From Sabethes cyaneus (lineage: Eukaryota; Arthropoda; Insecta; Diptera; Culicidae), in the NCBI RefSeq assembly GCF_943734655.1, contig NC_071355.1, positions 77,327,449 to 77,391,448 of the forward strand: a stretch of DNA of 64,000 bases, written 5' to 3'. Both the position numbers and the translations under genes were made by a program. Below are positions 21,613 to 34,000 of the stretch, in pieces. Positions within the stretch are counted from its first letter, which is position 1. Each line of letters opens with the position of its first letter. The notes under the pieces are model-generated. The model saw nothing but the letters and a program-made list of their open reading frames with translations. It ran no database searches and had not been told where the DNA came from.

Positions 21613-22104
21613 GGCTGTGAACCATTTCGCGAAATTTTTAACTTTTTGGTTAAAATTTGACTGTTTGATGGTTATTTCTCCTCGAATGCGAACCATTTCA
21701 TATTTGACGTATTGATAGTTTTTTTTTGTCCAATGAGAGCCTATAAGGTGAGGATGAAAATATTGTTTATTCTGTTCGAGTTAAAATTGGATGAATTTTT
21801 GATGTTGATTTGCTTTTATTTGATAGATAAAATTCATCTCATTTCAACCCGGGTTGTTTGAACAAATTTATTATGCGATAAGCATCCATACCAATGCAAA
21901 AAAAATTCCAACGAAAAATCAGTGAAACACGTCAAAGCTCTCTTCCTCACCTGTGCATATCTCATCGGCTCTGAAGCGAACCATCGAACTGTCAAAACCT
22001 TGGTCAAAACTAACCATGCTCCCGAGCAGGGTTATTTTCGAAAAACCATCGAACTGTCAAATTTTAACCAAAAAGTTAAAAATTTCGCGAAATGGTTCAC
22101 AGCC
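21613..22104. mobile_element. PIF/Harbinger-type MITE (GGCTGTGAACC)
   Basis: 492 bp flanked by TAA (21610-21612, 22105-22107). Terminal inverted repeats are about 48 bp and nearly perfect, starting GGCTGTGAACCATTTCGCG. The 3-bp TAA duplication is characteristic of PIF/Harbinger. Non-coding. Confidence 0.82.
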
Positions 22105-22323
22105 TAAATATCCCGCATTTTGCACCTTACTGGACACCGCAGTCTAAAAGTGCGACTGGCACAAAAAGTGCAACAATGCGAATGCTGTGAGTGAGAAAGA
22201 GTGACAACTGCAATGTTGCTGTTTTGTTTTGTCATATAAATACATTGGCATTAGAGAAAATAATCTGGATTAATCCACCCAGTAAACCATTTGGTTTGTA
22301 TATCTCGATTGCAACTGAGGTAT

Positions 22324-22657
22324 CCAGCTTTTTACGCGCTATAATGGTGCCGCTATAAATTGTGTTCGTAATATGCGGACAATCTTTTTGACAACTCTGC
22401 ATACATCAAATCTGGCACTTTTCTCTTGCAACCCTACCCTGCTCTTTCTTTCGTTTACGCGAAAAAAGGAGAGCAAAAATGTGCGAAATGTAAACAAAAC
22501 TATTGCTCTCCTTCTTTTGCGTAAACGAAAAAAAGAGCAACACTGCCGTACAGGAGAAGAGTGCCCAGTTTTGATGGATGCAGAGTTGTCAAAAAGATTG
22601 TTCGAATATTACGAACACAATTTATAGCGTCCGCCATTATAGCGCGTAAAAAGCTGG
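22324..22657. mobile_element. foldback MITE CCAGCTTTTTACGCGC, copy A
   Basis: 334 bp that folds back over most of its length (arms about 140 bp). Ends CCAGCTTTTTACGCGCTATA / TATAGCGCGTAAAAAGCTGG. Flanked by AT, and copy 1 of the host MITE shows the empty site TATACG. A second copy sits at 26431-26766. Confidence 0.88.
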
Positions 22658-22880
22658 ATACGAAATCATATCTGACGAAAAAGTTATATTTCACGCCATA
22701 TAAGAACATATATGTACCAAAGTGGAGGCGATATACGTGCGAAAATGTTGACAGCTATTTGTAATTCTATTTTGCGCAGTTTTTATAACACGCAACTAAA
22801 TACTACTGAATATATGATATAGATATAATCAAATATTGCAATTGTCTATCCTGCTTTATAATTCACAGTCATGAATTGTA

Positions 22881-23285
22881 CAGTGAACCCCCGTTCGTTT
22901 GAACGATTCCTCATGCAAACTAACGGGGTTAGTTTTTAATTTGAACAACTGGCAACCCTAAATATACTGGAACTTGTGTGAACTGGTCGCCCTACTCTCT
23001 GTTATTGTTTTGGTGGTTTGACTCAGTTGGAAGTTGAAAACAGCGAATATTTCATTCTCCGAGCGGATTTCTATCATAATCGTTGGGAAAACGCAATGTG
23101 AAACAGATTAACCACGCTAGATCAGTACAAGCAAATCGCGTTTCTGCGCATTGTCTGCGTAAAAAAATGATGTCATGTTGAGAATGACATTTGAACCATT
23201 TTTAATTTGCACGTCGTGCAAACCAACGGGGTGCAAATTAAAAAGTGTTCAGATTAAAAACGGTCAAACGAACGGGGGTCCACGG
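22881..23285. mobile_element. pogo-like Tc1/mariner MITE (CAGTGAACCCCCG)
   Basis: 405 bp flanked by TA. Left end CAGTGAACCCCCGTTCGTTT; right end complementary to CCGTGGACCCCCGTTCGTTT. Copies 1 and 3 of the host MITE have the intact site GAATTGTATATGAAG. The CAGTG terminus and TA duplication resemble pogo-type elements. Confidence 0.85.
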
Positions 23286-23649
23286 TATATGAAGACACGC
23301 ACGACTGCAAAACAACTTATTGTTCACTTCGATTTGACATACTCTAATTATTATACAACTCCAATATGAAATTGACATGAAAACGATTTAATGTGAACTT
23401 TCTATTACGATTTTGTGTTATCTGGGCAGGTACAGCTGCAAAGCACAAAATTGCGAAATTATTCTCTACTTAGACTCAGATGATTTTAATTTCGCGCTCT
23501 CTAAAATTCGCACTTTATTTCGAACATAGAGCTTTCTGACAGCTCAAGCACACACTAGCGAACACGAAATATGTGTATGTACATGATGTTTACCTCATTT
23601 TGGGGAACAGCTGATGCTGGAGGAACAAACCGAAAAATAGCGATTACTA

Positions 23650-24933
23650 CTGTGTTACCTGACTCACTGCGAATATGCGTTGTGTTCGCGGGATCATGTT
23701 GGTTCGAAAGGTTTCAAAAATATCGCCCTTCCCAGGTAACCGCTAAACACTGAATTAAGCTTGAAAGCTGCTCTAAATTTGCAAGTTACATGCTGCCAGA
23801 TATAATTCAGCATTGTCAAAGCATAGCAGCTTTAAAATGGCATTCTCAATGCTGAATTAATATTAACTTGAAGCACTATGAAAAGCTGATTAGATGCTCT
23901 AAGCAAGCTTTATTGCCGTTACCGAAATCTCCTTGCGAACGTACGCGTGATTACAGAAAAAATGCTTCCCTCTCTTTTTATCTTACGCAAAATCCTGCAC
24001 CGCCGATTGACTAAACATCAACACGAATCTATAGGGCATATGCATACTGATAATATGCAAGAAATATTTCTATACATGTATGCCATCACATAAAAAGAAA
24101 ATAAAAGGTAGGTAATTCTCCCAAAGCGCAACTTATGGAAGAAATGTGAAAAACAAAATCTTTCCCTCCATTCCGCCTTGATAAGCAAATCAAACATCCG
24201 AGTTATGAATTTCGGTAATTTAAGTAGAGCTATTGGCAACTGACTCGCAACTACCGTTAACAGATCAACTGGTAAAGGCGTTGCCCTACTCTTCCACTGC
24301 AAGCCACGTAATCGACAGATTGGCTGGCGGTTCAATTCTAACCGAAAAAGAAAATAACAAAAAAGCAATCTTGAAACGTCAACAAAGTACGCTATATAAG
24401 CATAACAGAGAGGGAAGATAAAGAAAGGATGTACAATATTATTTTTCGCATTTTTTTATGTTTGACGTTTTACCGTTACGCAACAGGCGTTACGTTTTAT
24501 GACATTTGTAAATCTCCAAGCACTAATGTAGCCGGATATTTCGCCAAAACCGGCTTTCTAGCAGCTTTTTATTGGCATATTGAACTATGCTGCACGATAT
24601 GGTGTGCACCATAGGCTAATAAAAAGCTAGATTTCTGCTTCTTTAAGTGCTCACTGGTTACTTGGGTTGTATCGAAAATATCGTTAATTTTGATCACTAA
24701 AAATAACGTACTTAAACGTTATATTTCAAGTGCCAGTAGTACGCAATACATGTATTGTGAAACTGAATAGTTATTTATGCAACTTTTTACAAATTAAATG
24801 CAATAACAAAAGCACAACTTATAAAAAATCGTTTGTTATCGATATTAACTGCATATGCGTTATAAACGAATAAAACGCATGGTTTCGTTTTATTTCAATA
24901 ACACGCATATTCGAAATGAGTCAGGTAAAACGG
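23650..24933 (+). mobile_element. MITE family CTGTGTTACCTGAC, interrupted copy
   Basis: TA-flanked. It matches 14077-14421 on both sides of a 936-bp insertion (23731-24666). The right terminus has one change (CGG for CAG). Confidence 0.85.
23731..24666 (+). mobile_element. CCCAGGTAACC element nested in the MITE above
   Basis: 936 bp. Ends CCCAGGTAACCGC / GGTTACTTGGG, flanked by TT. The empty site in the other host copy reads GCCCTTGTATCG with a single TT. The interior is rich in AGCTGCT/AAGCTTG motifs near the ends, with no transposase frame (largest open frame 116 codons, unrecognised). Confidence 0.87.
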
Positions 24934-24934
24934 T

Positions 24935-25121
24935 AGCCATAATGGCGAATGTGTTCGTAATATTTGAACAGCACTTTTGAATTTCTCTATAATACATTGC
25001 ACGTTTTCTTTCCGTACATTCCTTTAATTTTACCGTGAACGCGCGGAAAGAAAACGTGCGATGTATTAGGGAAATGTCAAAAATGCTGTTCAAATATTAC
25101 GAACACGTCCGCCCTTATGGC
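24935..25121. mobile_element. short foldback MITE
   Basis: Arms of about 85 bp: AGCCATAATGGCGAATGTG onwards pairs with the stretch ending CACGTCCGCCCTTATGGCT. It shares the motif GTTCGTAATATTTGAACA with the CCAGCTTTTT family (GTTCGTAATATGCGAACA), so the two are probably distant relatives. It lies directly beside the TA at the end of the previous MITE. Confidence 0.7.
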
Positions 25122-25508
25122 TCGTAAAAAGCGTGGGGATGCGCTGTGCTATTCCTCGCTATATATTTGACAGAGGATAACATTGCGCTTCCAAAACTGT
25201 TAACGCTCCCAAGTGTCAAATTTCAATGGCAGTAACATAACGATAAAAAAAGAAAAAAGCAAAATATCGAGTTTCATTGTTCGATGTTGTACTCGCTGCT
25301 CTCCTTAATGGAGCATTCCCTTGGTAAAAAGCTGGATTCAATCGGGATGGCGGTACTAATAAGAAGAAGAGTAAGAACCCAGATGGCACGTCCTGTCCTG
25401 CTTAGATCTACACATTTAAACAGTTCAGTAAATTTTACCGAAATCTAAACAGCTGAACGTTCGGTAAAAATTTCGGTCGTGCATCTCGATGTTTACTGAT
25501 CTTTAGTA

Positions 25509-26274
25509 CACGGTAAAAAAATATCACGTCCATCTTAAGTGTTCTTGCATTTGAATCAAATTATTATGCAGCACTATAAATTGAAGTGATTTAGTATTGA
25601 TTTTTGAAGGGTTTGCATTTTTTTTATAGAAAATGCCATCTATTGAAAATTATTTAATGGATATCGCAATCGAGTTGTAGTGCATATCTATAGAATTTGC
25701 AATAAATTTTTTTTCGTAATTCACAAGTGTTAAAAACTCGCGAAACATGGAGGCAGCTTGCTGTAATCGGAAGAAAAAATACAACCCCAAATGGAGAAAA
25801 TACGTTTTCGCACCAAACTATTGCTATTCTAGAGTGTAAGTATAGTGAATTTATACTTGTGATCGTAATCAATAAATTGCTATCTGTTTTTAGGCTATGG
25901 AATTGATCACACGGCACCCGATATGATAGCAGCAATCAACCTGTGATCAACCTTATTTAGATATCCCAGTATTAAAAATAGCAATCCGGTTTCACTATCA
26001 GCGATTGAGGTTTTATTTGTATTATGTTTATTTATGTAATTGTATAATTATGAGTAATAAATAAAGTATCTTTACGAACAATCTTTTCTATTCAATTGAC
26101 AGCTCAAAAGTTGAAAAGAAAGCACAATCGAAATTAAAATGATTTTTTGTTGATTTCATCATGCTATGTATTGATTCATTTTCAATAAATTTTCATTTCG
26201 AATCGTAATGTTTGGCAAGTAGTGCTAATCCAACGGTAAATCATTTCGCTTCAACGTGACAATTTTTTACCGTG
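25509..26274. mobile_element. 766-bp TA-flanked DNA element (CACGGTAAAAAAAT)
   Basis: Ends CACGGTAAAAAAATATCACG and its near complement CGTGACAATTTTTTACCGTG, with TA immediately outside each end (25507-25508, 26275-26276). Non-coding; the 93-codon minus-strand frame inside is unrecognised. GGTAAAATTT-type motifs also occur just outside (25417-25470, 27000-27055). Confidence 0.75.
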
Positions 26275-26418
26275 TAACGTTTGGTAATTGAGCGTTTATC
26301 GTACGCACACATCGACGCACGATTTGTAGTTGCTGTTGTTAGATTTTACATTGATTTTACACGTTTGTTTTTGTTTTCCCCCAGTTATACCCCGGTAAAA
26401 AAACATACGTTTGAGTTA

Positions 26419-26936
26419 GAGTGACTATATCCAGCTTTTTACGCACTATAATGGTGGCCGCTATAAAGTGTGTTCGTAATATGCGAACAATCTTTTTGAC
26501 AACTCTGCATACATCAAATCTGGCACTTTTCTTATGCAACACTACCGTGCTCTTTCTTTCGTTTACGCCAAAGAAAGAAAAGCAAAACTGTGCGAAATGT
26601 AAACAAAACTATTGCCTTCCTTCTTTTGCGTAAACGAAAGAAAGAGCAACACTGCCGTACAGGAGAAGAGTGCCCAGTTTTGATGTATGCAGAGTTGTCA
26701 AAAAGATTGTTCACATATTACGAGCACAATTTATAGCGTCCGCCATTACAGCGCGTAAAAAGCTGGATATAGAGTGGCGACAAGTCATCCCAAATGTATG
26801 CAATGCGGTATTTCCAAGGTTTTTCTTTCTCTTTCCTGCATACGCGTTGGATAGGTCGTCTGCTCGATTGGAATGACACTGACAGATAATTATCATTTCA
26901 ATTTTGACATTGTCGCCACTCTGTATATAGTCACTC
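26419..26936. mobile_element. MITE GAGTGACTATAT, hosting a foldback
   Basis: TA-flanked (26417-26418, 26937-26938). Terminal repeats are GAGTGACTATAT with ATATAGTCACTC; on the right side AGAGTGGCGACAATGTC follows. The left half is interrupted after 12 bases by the foldback at 26431-26766. Host length without it is about 180 bp. Confidence 0.8.
26431..26766. mobile_element. foldback MITE CCAGCTTTTTACGC, copy B
   Basis: 336 bp and closely similar to 22324-22657, including the central CTTTCTTTCGTTTACGC and GCGTAAACGAAAGAAAG arms. Flanked by ATAT on both sides; the host's other terminal repeat suggests the duplicated part is AT or ATAT. Confidence 0.87.
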
Positions 26937-27069
26937 TAGTTCGAGTGATAAACGATAAGTTTTTGTAGCCTTTTGCACTGGGCTTAGCAAGCTCTATATA
27001 AAAAATTTTACCGAACATTCAGCTGTTTAAATTTCGGTAAAATTTTACCGAATTTGGTGCTTTTTTCTA

Positions 27070-27695
27070 AAGCGGGGTACGCTGCTGAAAAGAAAACAGC
27101 TCAAGAAAAAATCTTGTTATTTAAGCGGGGTACGCTGCTGAAAAGTAATGGGTAAAAAGATAGGACAAGAAATGCTCAAGAAATCGATTTCGTTTACGAT
27201 TTCTTAAGCAGTACGCACTTCATAAGAAATATTATGTCACGTTCAGATGGCGCAGTTTTACATGCAGGTGAATTAAAACGTCACTTTTCCGTACGGAATA
27301 ATATCCGGCGCAATTATTACCACAAGAAAAAATGACAGGTGGTTGCTTGCATTGGAGTTGTCAAAATTTCTTCGGTAAATAGCAAGATTTTTTCTTGAGC
27401 TGTTTTCTTTTCAGCAGCGTACCCCGCTTTACCGAAGAAATTTTGACAACTCCAATGCAAGCAACCACCTGTCATTTTTTCTTGTGGTAATAATTGCGCC
27501 GGATATTATTCCGTACGGAAAAGTGACGTTTTAATTCACTTGCGTGTAAACCAACGTCATCTGGACGTGAAATAATATTTCTTATGAGGTGCGTACTGCT
27601 TAAGAAATCGTAAAAGAAATCAATTTCTTGAGCATTTCTTGTCCTATCTTTTTACCCTTTTTACCCATTACTTTTCAGCATCAGCGTACCCCGCT
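27070..27695. mobile_element. MITE AAGCGGGGTACGC, outer copy
   Basis: Left part 27070-27121 and right part 27432-27695, TA-flanked. Between them lies a second copy of the same family in the opposite orientation. Termini AGCGGGGTACGCTGCTGAAA. The right part retains CTTGTGGTAATAATTGCGCC and CCGTACGGAA in common with the inner copy. Confidence 0.85.
27124..27429 (-). mobile_element. MITE AAGCGGGGTACGC, inner copy inserted in its sibling
   Basis: 306 bp, duplicating TA (27122-27123, 27430-27431). The inner copy itself carries the uninterrupted target sequence CTTGCTATTTACCGAAG (minus strand), so the insertion point in the outer copy is exact. The opposed copies make a long near-perfect palindrome. 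Confidence 0.87.
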
Positions 27696-27987
27696 TAAGT
27701 GTGAACCAAAACCATATTGCGCTAAAGGAATCTGGCATCACTGATTGCATCGATAATACCGCTGAAAGTCCCTTACCAAAGCCGCCCAGCTTGCATCTGG
27801 CAAGCCCAATCCGTGACAGGGAAATCGCGTTTAAGCCGCTGCAGCCGCCACTATTCGGCGCCTTTTCTAACTCGTGTCCGCGCTTACGCCGTTCTACTCT
27901 GTTCGTACCGTTCGCACTACACACCGCAGCACACCAGCTGCTTGCTTTTTCCTTGCGTCGCGCGGTATTCTATCCTTGAACGTTCCG

Positions 27988-27993
27988 TCAGTT
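27988..27993 (+). promoter_or_regulatory. possible initiator of the importin-5 gene
   Basis: TCAGTT matches the insect initiator consensus and sits 32 bases upstream of the start codon, in a locally GC-rich stretch (27780-28010) that contrasts with its surroundings. No TATA box is seen 25-35 bases upstream. Prediction only. Confidence 0.3.
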
Positions 27994-28021
27994 TGTGGTT
28001 CTCTTTTGTAAATGCGAAATA

Positions 28022-31000
28022 ATGGCTGCGGATCAGGTTCAGTTTCACCAGCTGCTAAATTCCCTGCTCTCGACCGACAACGATGTTCGAACGCAAGCGG
28101 AGGTACGTTTTTCCGGTGCTTGAAGGTATCCGGCAAGTTTTGCCGTAAAAATTGGCTTCGATCGTGCGCCATCCAGGCGTTTCTGGAAGGGTTCGGGCAC
28201 GGAAGTGGTTTTACTTTTTCCATCGTCGATTGTTGCTTGTTCGTGGCGACAACGTGTTTTCTGCAGAAAATATTTTTTTTCATTTCTATGGCCTTTTTTA
28301 CTGTCTGAAAGGATAGTGAGAAGTTTCTCTGGAGTTTTTCTGGATCGTGAAAGACCGTTGTAGATACTGAAATGGTTGATCCTAGTGAACCATTAGTAGG
28401 AAACTTGCTTCCGGAAGGTAGTGTAAAGAAGAACTACGAACAAGTGAAAATTGTGATTCAGCCTTCGTTGCGCGTGTGACCGTGAAAAAGTAAGGAACAT
28501 GATTGAGAAAATAATGATCGAAAATGGTTTGTTCCGGAAAAAAGTGTGAAATTGTTTTATAGTTGAAAGTTTTTGCCACGAACAGAGATCCATGTATAGT
28601 TACAAAGATAATAATAATATGCAGTTTAGTTTATTACGACTTTTCCTAGTAATCTTTTATGTTTAATTTTCAACCAAAACCATTAATCCTTAGAGATGGT
28701 ACATCAATTGCAAAAATCATTAATATAAATATTAAATTGAAATATGAATTAGTAATAAATGATCACTTCGATTTTTACGGAAGCAAATTTACTAATAGTA
28801 TTTTTTTATAGGAAATATACATTTACATAATAAAATTCAGAAAATTAGCAATTACGTAGTAGCTTGAAATTTGTAATAATGCTCTCTCAAAAATTATTAA
28901 AATTGTCGTTTGTAATGATTATAAATGATTTTATGTTATATGAATGTTGATCGATTTCTACTGAAAGTTGATATTATATATAGTTATAGTACCATATTTG
29001 AATATTGAATTAAAGGAAAACGTACCGACATCATGTACCTTCAACGTAGACACTGAGTTTAAGGTTGTGATTGAAAATATAAAAATTTGGCATGATTAGT
29101 TTTCATTTAGGTGTCCAATAAATATGAAGTAAAATGATAATTTCAATGCAATTACCACAATGAGAAAATGTCAAATAACTGTATATTAACAATCACTTTA
29201 ATTTCACTTTCTGAAAAATTTCATTCCACAGGAAGCATACAACAACATACCATGCGATGGCAAGGTAACACATTTGTTAGGCGCAATCCAGAATCCGCAA
29301 ATGTCCGAGGAAGCTCGCATGATGGCGGCCGTCCTGCTGCGCCGATTGTTCTCCGCTGAATTCCAGGATTTCTACAATCCATTGCCGCCGGAATCGAAGG
29401 AACAATTAAAGCAGCAGGTATTAATCACTCTGCAGCAAAACGAGAGTCCAACCTTGCGACGGAAGATCTGTGAAGTGGTAGCTGAAGTGGCACGCAACCT
29501 AATCGATGACGACGGTAACAACCAGTGGCCGGAATTCCTACAGTTTCTATTCCAGTGCGCCAGTGCTCCGAGCGTACAAATGCAGGAATCAGCACTGCGA
29601 ATTTTCTCTTCGGTTCCTGGAATCTTCGGCAACCAGCAGGCGCAACATTTGCAATTGATTAAGCAAATGTTGATTAAATATTTGGACCCGTCGTCAGATC
29701 CAGAGGTTCGTTTCCAGGCAGTTCGAGCTGTCGGTGCCTTTATTTTATTGCATGATAAAGAGGAGGACGTCCAACGACAGTTTAACGACTTGTTGCCTCG
29801 TGTTATCATGATCACGGCTGAGAGCATCGACCAACAAGATGACCAAACGTTGATTAAATTGCTGATTGATATGGCTGAGAGTGTCCCGAAGTTTTTGCGC
29901 CCACAACTAGAGCCAATTTTCGAGATGTGCATGAAAGTATTCAGCAGCTCGGAGGTGGAGGACAGTTGGCGTCATCTGGCACTCGAAGTGATGGTATCGC
30001 TATCGGAGAATGCCCCAGCAATGGTTCGCAAGCGGGCGGAAAAATATGTTGCTTCGCTCATTCCATTGGTGCTGCAGATGATGACTGATCTGGAAGATGA
30101 CGAGGAGTGGTCCGTGTCGGATGAAATATGCGAAGACGATACAAGCGATAATAACGTAATCGCCGAATCGGCTCTAGACAGACTTGCATGCGGTCTCGGC
30201 GGCAAAGCGGTGCTGCCTCACATTGTTGGTAATATTCCAAACATGCTCAATAATCCGGACTGGAAACAACGACATGCAGCTCTGATGGCAATTTCGGCAG
30301 CCGGCGAAGGATGCCACAAACAGATGGAAGCTATGCTGGAGAACATCATGCAAGGTGTTCTGAAGTTCCTGATGGATCCACACCCAAGGGTGCGCTATGC
30401 CGCATGCAATGCGATCGGACAAATGGCGACCGATTTCGCGCCAATTTTCGAGAAAAAGTTTCACGAGCAGGTTATTCCCGGTTTGTTGAGCTTGCTGGAT
30501 GACGTGCAGAATCCACGTGTGCAAGCGCACGCTGGAGCAGCGCTGGTTAATTTCAGTGAAGATTGCCCGAAGAATATTCTCACCCGTTATCTTGACGGTA
30601 AGTGTTTAAATGATTTAAATACGATTGTATTGTGTGAGGTTCTTGAAGTTCTTTTAAATTTAGAGCTTTTTCAAATCCTGCTTTCACACATAAATTAAAG
30701 TCATTTTGTCCTAGAGAGGTTTAGATGTGTTGCAGACTTTAGTATTTGAACGCGATTGGCAAAGCACAACCATGTTCTAACTAAAAAGATGTTTTAAAGT
30801 TCTTTGATTGACTAGACAACCATTAAAATAATTACTTTCGTCCCACCACAGGTATCATGGCTAAGCTCGAAGCAATCTTAACCACCAAATTCAAGGAATT
30901 AGTGGAGAAAGGTACTAAACTGGTATTGGAGCAGGTGGTTACTACGATCGCTTCGGTTGCCGACACCACAGAGAAGGACTTTGTTGGCTACTACGATCGA

Positions 31001-34000
31001 TTGATGCCTTGCCTGAAATACATTATTCAGAACGGAAACACCGACGAATTGCGGTTGCTACGTGGAAAGACGATTGAATGTGTGTCATTGATTGGCCTTG
31101 CCGTTGGAGCAGAGAAATTTATGTCCGACGCTTCCGATGTGATGGACATGCTGTTGAAGACCCACACTGAGGGAGATTTGCCGGATGATGATCCGCAGAC
31201 TTCGTATTTGATTTCGGCTTGGGCTCGTATTTGCAAGATTCTTGGCAAACAGTTCGAGCAGTATTTGCCACTGGTAATGGGACCGGTTATGAGGACCGCA
31301 TCGATGAAACCGGAAGTTGCTCTGTTGGATAACGACGAAGTGCAGGACGTGGAAAGCGATAATGACTGGCAGTTTGTCAACTTGGGTGAACAGCAAAACT
31401 TTGGAATCCGCACCGCTGGTCTGGAAGATAAAGCTTCTGCGTGTGAAATGTTGGTTTGCTATGCTCGTGAGCTGAAGGATGGGTTCGCCAATTATGCCGA
31501 AGAGGTTGTTCGCCTGATGGTTCCGATGTTGAAATTTTATTTCCACGATGGTGTCCGTACGGCAGCAGCTGAGTCGTTACCGTACCTTCTGGATTGTGCC
31601 AAAATCAAGGGTCCCACTTATTTGGAAGGTATGTGGCTCTATATCTGTCCGGAACTTCTTAAGGCAATCGATTCCGAGCCGGAACCAGACGTGCAAGCTG
31701 AACTTCTTCACTCGCTTGCCAAATGTATTGAAACCCTTGGTGCTGCATGCCTTTCAACGGAAGCAATGGATGAAGTGCTCAAGCTCATTGATAAATTCAT
31801 GAATCAACACTTTCAAAAGGAGGAAAAGCGTGCTCTGGCTCGCAAAGAGGAAGACTACGATGACGGTGTTGAAGAGCAACTAGCTGAGGAAGACGACGCG
31901 GACATCTATCTGCTATCGAGAATATCTGACATCATACATGCGCTGTTCCTAACCTACAAGGATGGATTTTTGCCCTTTTTCCAGCGTGTTGTACCACACT
32001 TTGTCAAGCTGTTGGATCCAACCAAAACATGGGCTGATCGACAATGGGGACTATGCATATTTGACGATCTGATTGGTAAGTTATACACTATCTAATTACA
32101 GTTTCTAAGGATCTTTCTATAATTTCTATTCTAAATGATGACGTGTTCAATGTATGACACACCAGTGTGATTACGAGACTCTTTGAATATTATTGGCTTA
32201 ACCTTTTCTGATATCACGTGTGCTCTAGCGAAAAGCATTAAATATTGAACAAATGAAAGTCTTTAACACAAGTTTTTTGCACATTTCTTTTCATTTTTGC
32301 CGTCTAATTCCGTCGAACGAACGTTTCACCTGATTATCGGATGACTCATCACATGGGCAAATTTCGGTCGGTGCCGAATGCAACTCGCGATGTATGTACA
32401 CAGGTATGTATCTTTTTTTTTCTTTTCCATACCGTCTGTTTCGCTTAAATGAGTTGCTTTGTGTTATTTTGGGGCATTATCTATATAGCTGTGTGGCGTT
32501 AAGTTGCATTTCAGATAGCATGATCTGTCTACTCAAACTGGTTCTGGATAAAGGAGGGTATAGAGAAGAGCAAGTTTTGTTGTTTTTGAAAGCATTTTTT
32601 TTGCGCTGTGAGCGCTAAAAATTTGATTGATGTTAATTATTTCCAGACGTTGTTTTTCATTTTATTCCACTGATTGTGCGATACATACAGAAATATGAAC
32701 CATTGTTACTCGAACCGGTAGTCTGTAACACGAACAAGATGTGTCTTTTGATTAATAATTATTAATACGAATTGATTGATCAAGACACATTGTGTCCAGT
32801 AAAAATCTAATAAGTAAACCTGCAACGAAGAATAACTGTTGTCAGGCGGCGATAACAGGATTCAGCTTGCAGTTATATTTTTGCTGCACCATAGTAATGT
32901 CGATCCATCTTTCTTTTATTTTGGTCTTACCTAATGGAACAAGGATTTTTTTTTAAAACTGCGTATAGAAGCGGAAAGATAAGGGATAGAATGGGTTATT
33001 TTTTGTGAATTTCTTTTAAGCAACGAAAAAGTTTGCATGCAAAATGCTTTTGGACTTTCTCAGCTAGTACTTTAATTACTTTCAATTTTAAAAAATTATC
33101 GTTAAAATTGTGCTGCTGACGGGATATTATTTGCGGGTGCTTGTTTGTAGCTAAAATTTTGTTAATGCTTAAGAAAAATCTACAACTCTGCAAATCTACA
33201 ATCTACATAATTCAATTAGGTACTGTTTTGAATATGATGCTGGCACCCCTCTATTACTGGCGCCGGCTGAGTCACTCCCGACGTCTGGTTTATGAGATTT
33301 GCTTTCTGTTTCTCTTATATTATCTACCAAAAATGGTTCACAACACCCTTCGTTCGAATATGACAAGGGCAATTATGTTTTTCTTTTCGTAAACAAGCAA
33401 TCTTCCAAAAGGAGACAAAATCTAAAAAAGAATTTGAACCACCTTTGATCATTTTGGACTTCCGGTTCTGTTTTGTGGGTCCAACTGTTTCAAAACCGCA
33501 GAGGATCGAAACGTTTTTTACACCGACTGTAGGGCCCTTGATCGAAATGCTTTTGATCGAAAATCAGAATGGCGTTTACCCACCTCGGAAAAGGACCAAA
33601 TACACCCAGAAATAGATTATATGGCGTAACCGCTGGAGCCAAAAGCGATAAATTAAAGTTTGATGTTGGAGGTTCACCACCTAATGTTATCCGGTCAACG
33701 GCTACAACGTTCCGGTGCCAACAACGGCAAAGAAGATAGTAAACAATAACAAGATTATGCATCATCAGACATTATTTTGTTTAAAGATGGAATCTTCGTT
33801 GCACACGTTCTATTCTAGCTGTCCAGCACAAGTTATGGGGATTCCAGATGATACAGGCGTTTTCAAGTATTGGTCGTACTAATGCGCAGTACAATGCTTT
33901 CAAGCAATGCGGATCTTTAAAGTCACGAGCGATTTTTGTGATGAATCCCAGTTGCTGCGAAGCTCTTGAGATGACAGCAGCATATTGTTGGTTGAACGTG

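Larger units (their letters stand above)
22278..23426 (+). mobile_element. MITE family CCCAGTAAACC, copy 2, interrupted twice
   Basis: Same ends as copy 1 and flanked by CA on both sides. Relative to copy 1 it carries two clean insertions: a foldback at 22324-22657 and a pogo-like MITE at 22881-23285. Excising these with one duplicate each restores the copy 1 sequence. Confidence 0.88.
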
